Shown piece after piece: positions 58,898-64,000 of a DNA stretch of 64,000 nt; the first letter of the stretch is position 1; each line of letters starts with the position of its first letter. The stretch lies in contig JAACJK010000236.1 of NCBI GenBank assembly GCA_013368325.1, positions 62,001-126,000 of the forward strand, in the 5' to 3' direction. The stretch comes from Ephemerocybe angulata (lineage: Eukaryota > Basidiomycota > Agaricomycetes > Agaricales > Psathyrellaceae). The notes under the pieces are model-generated. The model did no database searches and had not been told where the DNA came from. It worked only from the letters and a program-made list of their open reading frames with translations. The position numbers and the translations under genes are program-made.

Positions 58898-59652
58898 ATG
58901 GACCTCATCGTACACGAGGTGGGCGACGTAGACGTGGAGTTGCTCATCGCCGACGCGAAAGCCATATCTAGGGTATGCTCTATCGCACGGCTTACAGTCA
59001 TAGAACTAATGCCACGTCCATCGTAACATCGCAGGGTCAACGGTGGCCGATGACGAAGTGTGCCTTCTTTGGTTCTAGTTGTTCTAAGCCTTTCATAGTC
59101 CCAGCGGCTACCCAGTGCACATCCATTGGAAAGGGCCGACCTATGGACATATTCTTCAGATCGTATGTCAACGCGGCGATCCCCCGCTCGTCGTTGGTAT
59201 ACAACCTGGACGACTACTTCATAGAGGTCAACAGATACCCTGCGCACAGCTTGGTGGAGGGCCCATGGCGGTACGCCATATTCACGTCTCAAAACGTACG
59301 TGATTCGGTTACAAGCATGAACTTGAAGAGTATTCTAAAATCATCTAATATCCGCGCCTTGTAGTGCAACGACGAAGTGAACAAGTTGGTGCGACGCCTG
59401 TACAAAGGTCAAGACCTGCACGTCCATGGCTGTGTGCTAGTCGCCAAGGCTGACCACATGGGCATCGTCCATCCGGTACACGAATCCGATTTGTCGCAGA
59501 TTGAGACCATGCTTGTCGAGTAGGTCTCCGCCTTCCAGTTCATGAGATCTGTGCCCTCTAATCGATTACGATCCAGGAACCTAATCACACAGTATCAGGT
59601 GGTGACAGTCAACCCTGACATGCGATCCACCGAAGCGATCAACGTATTTTGA
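58898..59652 (+). CDS. Module gene G1 (unknown, small)
   Basis: Not recognised. Exons 58898-58972, 59035-59295, 59365-59519, 59577-59652 give at least 188 aa; the N-terminus may extend upstream because the frame is open from about 58805. Landmarks: ELLIADAKAISR, MTKCAFFGSSC, RPMDIFFRSYV, WRYAIFTSQN and CVLVAKADHMGIVHPV. Its paralog G4 on the opposite strand has introns with the same phases (0, 0, 2) at matching places and the equivalents IDLYVEQYL, NWAIFTATKA and IVVVKTDRMGEV. The last intron (59520-59576) was preferred over reading a TAG at 59521. It sits 235 nt upstream of G2 on the same strand. Confidence 0.6.
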
Positions 59653-59887
59653 GGAGCGGAATTTTGATGTATCCCCGCGCGTATACCCCCACCACCATCT
59701 CTTCGCGTGGACGCGGGACGTTGGGGAGACGATTGGGGCTTAAAGGTCCGACTAGTAATGTCGAAGGTCCCCGCACCTCACATTCCTCCCCTTCGCGCGA
59801 TATATCCCTCTCTTACTCTCTCTCACTGTCGTTACATGCCCCAATACCATTCCTTTCACTACCCCCGATAACTTAGTCCCAAGCATA

Positions 59888-61081
59888 ATGTCCTCTCCCC
59901 TTTCAAACTATTCGTACCCCTCCACGCCTCCCGCCAGTCCCAGTTCGATTCGAAATACGCCATGGGCACCGTCGCGCACCCCTACACGAACATCTGCACG
60001 CCTGGCCATCAAGAACACTCGGTTTCCGTCGTTCCCTCGGTTGGACGAACCCGTTACGCTCTTCGCGCCGAAGATAAAGGACCGCGCAGGTCCACGCCGA
60101 TTCAACAGCGCCGAAGCCTTCTACTATTGTACGGAGCTCATGGGTATGGCACTGTCCTACTGCGACTGGCACACCATCCAAAGCATGTCACGCACTAATC
60201 GACACGGGAGAGGGTTGGCTCAAACCGCGACCGAGATCATCCTGAAACACATATTATGCCCTTTCATCCTCCTCCACCAGTTCTACGACTTCTTGGAAAA
60301 GATGAACGATACCGGCGCCGGCATCATGGGGTCGGTTGCCAGAAGGATGCTCGCTACCAACTCGATGATGATGCAACACGCCATAAAGGTCAAGGACTTT
60401 CGGTACCTCAGGTCCAACGACCTGAACATCGTGGTCCCCAAAGGGAGCTTGGACGCGATGGTGGAGTGGTTTACAGCACACAGTTACGACGCCTGGGACA
60501 CCGAGGTGGTATCAAAGCCGTACGTCGGATCGGTACGCAGGATGGTCTCCGCGACCCGTCAGCCGCAGAACGGAGTTCCGGTGGGCATCTCGATTAATGT
60601 TATGTGGGAAGCGCGTTGACCCTCATCATGCCAACAGCGCGCGAGAATTACGATTAGCGAAAGCCTAGGGAATGTGATGCAGGTCATCCTTGCATCCAAC
60701 ATGACCTGCCAAACCAACTTGGTGACGTCCACACGCGTCTACGCAGTCTACCCCACGCTGGTGACAGACCAGCACGCCCTCAAGACGGACATAACGAGTC
60801 TCATCTCTCCGCGTCGACCGAGACCCCCTTACCTCCTTCGCACCTCGAACTTCAGGTGGACCGGACCCTGCGGATTCCACTGCCCATCTCTACCCAGGAA
60901 AACAGTCGGGGACAAAGGGATAGCTTCTTTCCTATGGAACACGAGGTATCCTATCCCGGAGTCTAGGTACAGCGACACAGACTCCCTCTTGGCCCAATCC
61001 ATCTTGCAATGGCGCTTTGCTAAACGCTGTGGAAATCCCAAGTGCAAGCGGTTCATGCCCCCGCGGTCATTAGTAATGTAA
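59888..61081 (+). CDS. Module gene G2 (unknown, NTase-like signature)
   Basis: Not recognised by name. Exons 59888-60598 and 60683-61081 (369 aa), one phase-0 intron. The N-terminal 60 residues are Ser/Pro/Thr-rich. The core has GIMGSVARRML then, about 30 residues on, SNDLNIVVPKGSLDAMVEWF, a pattern like the hGS...DxD region of nucleotidyltransferase folds but with Asn for the second Asp. The C-terminal part has RWTGPCGFHCPSL and RCGNPKC, possibly metal-binding. Its paralog G3 shares these as VGSVVREVL, TNLNITTSF, HWTSPCGLQCPA and RCHNDHC, and has the intron at the same place and phase. Confidence 0.65.
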
Positions 61082-61747
61082 GCACGGTTATTGGGACCTC
61101 CAGATACCTCTGAGCGTCGACTTTCTCCCCACGCTGAGGCTTTCGCTTCCCCTTCGAAGATTCCCCAACTCTCTTTAGCGGCGCTTATTCCTTATTCCAT
61201 TACTCTAACGTTCGTGTTTGTCGTTTCGTCCAAGTGAGGCCCCAACATTCTCAACCTGGAACGGTTACGTATATACCCCTTCAGTACCCTTTACCTCTTG
61301 GACAGTTCATCGCCCATCTCCCTCCGTTTCTACCCCAATCCCGGTCTATTTGCGTCATGCGTCCCTCCTCGCGCTTGTATACCCCGACCGGTCGTCATAT
61401 GTCATATCATCCCTTATACTCTACCTATACCTCCCACCCTCTTTCATCCTTCGAGTCCATCTTCTACAAATACGACACGCTGTAATAGGTTCCAACTATC
61501 GTCACTCATTTGCATGCCTATGTCTCAGCCCGTCGGGGGGAAGCAATTAAGTCGTCATACCGCGGTACACGGACTGGTGGCAGTAAGACCCTTCCACTAT
61601 TGGACGGTGGACACCCTCGTAGCCGCACGCTGCAATACTTTTGCGAACTTAACACCACATCATACCGCGGCGGTGAGACGGCGGATACTCAAGGTCGAAC
61701 GAGATGGGTATCGATTAGATAACTAATCAGCACTACGTACAATAGAG
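61082..61747. other. Intergenic, 0.67 kb, centre of the inverted module
   Basis: Separates the convergent 3' ends of G2 (+) and G3 (-). It is the symmetry axis of the duplicated module. Short open frames only; no terminal repeats or target-site duplications were noticed. Confidence 0.5.
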
Positions 61748-62702
61748 TCAAGGGCGTAGATAGCGGCTGCGATCCTCGAACAACACCTTATTGGGACAGT
61801 GGTCATTATGGCACCTGCTATGTACCCTCCATATAAGAGGCTCGCTGCGCAAGAAGGATCGTCCATCGTCCTCCACCGATCCCCATGATGTAAACTGTCC
61901 ATCATCCATGGACCAGGAGTATATAGCGGCGCCATCGTCGTCGGGTGTTTTCCTCCAAGTTGCAGGGCATTGTAATCCACAGGGACTGGTCCAGTGGGAG
62001 TTGTTGGGGATGACGGAGAACGTAAGATCTTCCGCATTGGAACTGGCGGGCGCTCCTTCGACGACTAAGCTTTCGTTGGCAAGAGTTGCACGAGGAAGCA
62101 TGCACACCACGCTGTTATGGGTAATAGCGCACATTTGAGCTGAGTACGGGGTGCAGAGAACAACGCTGAGTGCTCTGGTCGCGCTGACGGACAGGAGGAT
62201 GGTCCTGGTCTGAGAAATGTGTCACGGGGTACCGAGAACGGTCGAGATGTAGGACACTGACCTCGCATGGGGTTCGTCGATCGAACCTCTCTATAACGTC
62301 GACGCTCGAACTACGTCGTTCGGAGGGAGGAAGAGCTCTCGACCGATATCCCTGCGAGCGCAGGAACGAGCGCATGACTCCTTCCATGCCGAACGACGTT
62401 GTAATATTGAGGTTGGTAGCCTTCCGTCTGGGCTGAGTTGGCCCGTTCAGAAGGAGGACTTCTCGGACGACTGAGCCTACTATCGCTCCCTCAGACGCAC
62501 GGAGGTACTCGATGAAGTCATCGAACGCGGTCCGCTCGATATACGGCTCGATGGCGTCCTTGATGCGTTGACGAAGCTCGTACTGGGCGACATTGGGTGC
62601 CGCGTTGGGGAAGAAGGAAGCTTGTACTAGGCGATCGATGGGCAAGAATCGAGCGACTTCGGCAACGATATCGGATGGGAGGTCTCGGGCGGTAGGGCTC
62701 AT
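61748..62702 (-). CDS. Module gene G3 (paralog of G2)
   Basis: Exons 62262-62702 and 61748-62209 (300 aa), one phase-0 intron as in G2. The start MSPTARDLPSDIVAEVARFLP resembles an F-box-like helix pair, which G2 lacks. Then come GAIVGSVVREVLLLN and TNLNITTSFGMEGVMRSFL, the same spaced pattern as in G2. The C-terminal part HWTSPCGLQCPATWR and RVHSRCHNDHCPNK matches the Cys/His end of G2. ATG 62702 is chosen; the frame continues upstream to 62768 but that would overlap gene G4. Only 44 nt separate it from G4's stop. Confidence 0.62.
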
Positions 62703-62746
62703 GATTCGTAGATAGGGATTGGGATGAGGATGTAATACAAACAATA

Positions 62747-63511
62747 CTACCAAGCCTGCCATCCCCAATACGACTTCGGTTTAGGGCTGACTAACGGATT
62801 TACGACTAAAGGATGGTTGTATTTGTTGTCGTCCTCAAATAGGCTACAAATGGCAGTGAGCCCCCTCTGGTAATGAGCTGTGAAATAGTGATCATGCGCA
62901 CCTGTAGATGAGAAGCTCCGCCACCCCTATGTCCTTTTCCACCATGTCGCAGACTTCGCCCATACGATCTGTCTTCACTACGACTATGTTACCCCACACT
63001 GTACGGACGCCGTCCTCGCACTTGTAGGACTCGTACAGATCGTTCACCGGCAGGTCTATAGGTCCACGACCCTATCGCGGAACCAAAGAGAGGTGAGAAG
63101 CTGAAGGACCATCTAGAGCTGTGGAGCAGGAGCGCTTACCGCCTTAGTGGCCGTAAAAATAGCCCAGTTATTACGCTGAAGGCGAGGGGCACCATGAGGA
63201 TACCTCCTGATGCAAGACCCCGCATGCTCGAGGTTCCTGGGTGCTGCAGGCGCTGCATAGGTGGGCGGGTACAGGTATTGCTCGACGTAGAGATCAATGC
63301 TCCTTGGCGCTGCCTCGTACCCAGGGTGCACAGCAATTGACACGAGGTGGGCCTGAGTACATCGGGCACCGACGACACACCCCTTTACTGTAGAAAACAG
63401 CCCTTCCTAATGGCACTATGAGTACTATGAACCGAGAAAGCGATGATAACACACCTGGTGTGCGGTATCGAATCTGGACGAGATCGCCAGAACATCGCCG
63501 TCGGAGAACAT
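62747..63511 (-). CDS. Module gene G4 (paralog of G1)
   Basis: Exons in order: 63455-63511, 63140-63352, 62902-63071, 62747-62843 (178 aa), with intron phases 0, 0, 2 as in G1. Landmarks are GDVLAISSRFDTAHQ, RSIDLYVEQYLYPP, NWAIFTATKA, DLYESYKC and GNIVVVKTDRMGEVCDMV. The last exon ends SYWGWQAW. The N-terminus is short and might be extended by exons upstream of 63511. Function unknown; pairing with G3 mirrors G1 with G2. Confidence 0.58.
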
Positions 63512-64000
63512 GAGTGGCCCTGAGCAGTCGACCGATCTATACCAAGATGAGTTCGAGGGTTGTTTTCGCTTTTCTTTTGTCTTCCACCGTGAAGGCTAAG
63601 TCCGAATGGATCGTGTCACGATGCTAGGAGACATGATTTCAAGTTGATGCTGACCGGAACATGAAGCAGACACCGTCGCATGGAATGGGGTGCGGGTGCT
63701 GTCGCGCTCTGATTGGAAAACCACCTGAGTCCGAATGCGACATGGGCAGCATACCACTGCGCAGAGCGATACTCCCTGTCATATCCACCTACTCGACGTC
63801 GCTCCAAACGCGCCCACGGCGGTCCGAGCGGATCTACAGGACGTTACCGGGAGACGCACCTGGCAGGGTGGGGCGGCATGGTTAGACTGGAAAAAGGTGG
63901 AGCGTCAGGACGGGGACCATGCGAGAGCCTGCGAGAGCGTACCGAATAAGCGCCCGAGCTTACCCGTATCCTACGCATAAGCGACCTCCAGATGGTGCAG
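63512..64000. other. Right edge, unresolved
   Basis: Upstream of G4. Open frames on both strands between 63616 and 63980 have no motif I can name. An additional first exon of G4, or another family member running off the window, may lie here. Confidence 0.4.

Noticed and set aside
60674..61081. Separate gene for the second half of G2 starting at an internal GTG/ATG
   Set aside because: The same two halves are joined by a phase-0 intron in the paralog G3, so this is exon 2 of G2.
1..64000. CRISPR array, operon or other prokaryotic features
   Set aside because: No spaced short repeats; dense spliceosomal introns show a fungal nuclear genome.

Overview
The window looks like nuclear DNA of a filamentous basidiomycete, most likely an agaricomycete. 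Almost every gene is cut by many introns of about 45-60 nt with GTRNGY donors and YAG acceptors. The gene set is fungal (midasin, mitofusin Fzo1, dynactin p62, M64 peptidase, AT-hook protein), and there are lineage-type multigene families. No bacterial, organellar or viral features were seen. All gene models were built by hand by joining open frames at splice sites so that phases agree. Species and expression cannot be read from the sequence.

Layout. 1-8058 (+): C-terminal half of midasin, running in from the left. 8.3-11.8 kb (+): tandem microsomal-type epoxide hydrolases A and B. 12.8-14.3 kb (+): a secreted protein made of three copies of a four-cysteine domain. 16.0-17.6 kb (+): quinone oxidoreductase. 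17.6-22.0 kb: gene-poor, with one possible small TATA-driven gene at 21.0 kb. 22.1-25.1 kb (-): alpha/beta hydrolase with a 10-nt microexon, then a nucleolar ribosomal-L1-domain protein. 27.1-29.1 kb (+): M64 zinc peptidase. 30.0-32.5 kb (-): disordered protein ending in a CaaX box. 33.4-36.1 kb (-): mitofusin. 36.5-41.9 kb (-): second epoxide hydrolase cluster (one pseudogene, genes D and E). 42.6-43.1 kb (+): secreted, dibasic-cleaved precursor holding a cationic helix. 44.0-45.2 kb (+): AT-hook protein. 45.5-52.7 kb: two divergent DNA polymerase delta-like proteins that stop after the exonuclease domain, on either side of dynactin p62. 53.5-54.4 kb (+): two-span membrane protein. 55.2-64.0 kb: accessory region with an arrestin-like fragment, two related small genes, and a two-gene module present twice in inverted orientation.

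How they fit. Midasin and the L1-domain protein belong to ribosome assembly, mitofusin to mitochondrial fusion, and p62 to dynein-dynactin transport: conserved housekeeping genes. Between them lie expanding families: epoxide hydrolases, exonuclease-only polymerase delta paralogs, the inverted module and the small secreted proteins. The strongest candidates for something undescribed are the exonuclease-only pair, which share every comparable intron site and also a non-GT splice donor, and the inverted two-gene module at 58.9-63.5 kb.
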